Below are positions 57,762-57,830 of a DNA stretch of 57,830 bases, one piece after another. The notes under the pieces are model-generated. The model had not been told where the DNA came from and ran no database searches. It worked only from the letters and a program-made list of their open reading frames with translations. The DNA is from Sulfoacidibacillus thermotolerans (GTDB taxonomy: Bacteria; Bacillota; Bacilli; Alicyclobacillales; SLC66). The stretch covers positions 1-57,830 of the forward strand of contig NZ_MPDK01000016.1 in the NCBI RefSeq assembly GCF_003144315.1. The letters are read 5' to 3'. The translations under genes and the position numbers were made by a program. Position 1 is the stretch's first letter. Each line of letters opens with the position of its first letter.

Positions 57762-57830
57762 GTACGCCCGGCATGGGCGGAATCTTTAGGGTGTAAGTCC
57801 CGAACGGGGGTTGGCGACAAACCTACCGTT
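57762..57830 (+). mobile_element. 5' end of a group IIC-type intron (continues beyond the window)
   Basis: From GTACGCCCGGCATGGGCGG, through AATCTTTAGGGTGTAAGTCC, to CCGAACGGGGG, the sequence has the domain I start of bacterial group IIC introns (consensus GTGYGCCCGGCATGGG...AGGGTG..AAGTCCC). The first five bases are GTACG rather than GTGCG. Location directly behind a terminator hairpin is the known insertion preference of class C introns. The reverse transcriptase would lie outside the window. Confidence 0.85.

Overview
The window looks like chromosome of a moderate-GC Gram-positive bacterium of the Bacilli, most likely Alicyclobacillaceae or a close relative. The grounds are Shine-Dalgarno sites of the AGGAGG type with frequent GTG/TTG starts, the pcrA-ligA pair, gatCAB, tagO/wecA-like, yerC, a zur-like gene, yhaO-yhaN, an archaeal-type proS, and many sulfur-handling genes. 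This placement is an inference from gene content; no rRNA is present to confirm it. Both edges lie in group II introns: the first ~70 bases are an intron 3' end (domains V and VI), and the last ~70 are the 5' end of a group IIC-type intron inserted directly behind a Rho-independent terminator.

Region by region. 0.1-5.2 kb: an SDR with an altered active site, a DUF2231 membrane protein, lysA, and a DHA2 efflux pump coupled to a PadR regulator. 5.2-7.5 kb: a persulfide-type operon (rhodanese, two-domain protein disulfide oxidoreductase, rhodanese, membrane-anchored rhodanese, CstR-like repressor) behind a perfect 32-bp palindrome that contains the promoter. The disulfide oxidoreductase has an in-frame TGA exactly where the first Cys of its second CPYC motif belongs. 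It is followed by a hairpin with a GGT loop at almost the spacing of a bacterial SECIS, so it is a candidate selenoprotein. 7.6-11.4 kb: a methyltransferase, a short FAD protein whose promoter carries the same TATACC-N6-GGTATA box, a HAD phosphatase and a soluble chemoreceptor-like protein. 11.6-18.9 kb: tRNA-Arg and tRNA-Gly, a lipoprotein, a YfcH-like epimerase, an SDR, a split psiE-like gene, a superoxide dismutase and a GGDEF protein. 19.1-21.5 kb: a second sulfur cluster (DsrE, TusA-OsmC fusion, MetE-like). 21.7-35.6 kb: the SbcCD-like pair yhaO-yhaN, asparaginase, a 29-residue membrane miniprotein, DUF3050, flavin reductase, two peptidases, regulators, proS and an acetyltransferase. 35.8-40.3 kb: EthD and PaaG-like proteins followed by E1alpha, E1beta and E2 of a 2-oxoacid dehydrogenase. 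40.3-44.3 kb: zur-like, yerC, a HAD protein, tRNA-Pro, then a decayed accessory patch (integrase-like remnant, vapBC, IS110 fragment). 44.3-57.8 kb: a dense housekeeping block (purE, purK, an unknown gene, pcrA, ligA, tagO/wecA-like, gatCAB, diacylglycerol kinase, an rRNA uracil methyltransferase).

The genes most likely to act together are the CstR regulon. Two promoters share the same operator geometry, and the repressor has the Asn-for-His change typical of persulfide-sensing CstR rather than copper-sensing CsoR. The TGA-containing oxidoreductase in the middle of that operon is the most unusual feature of the window.
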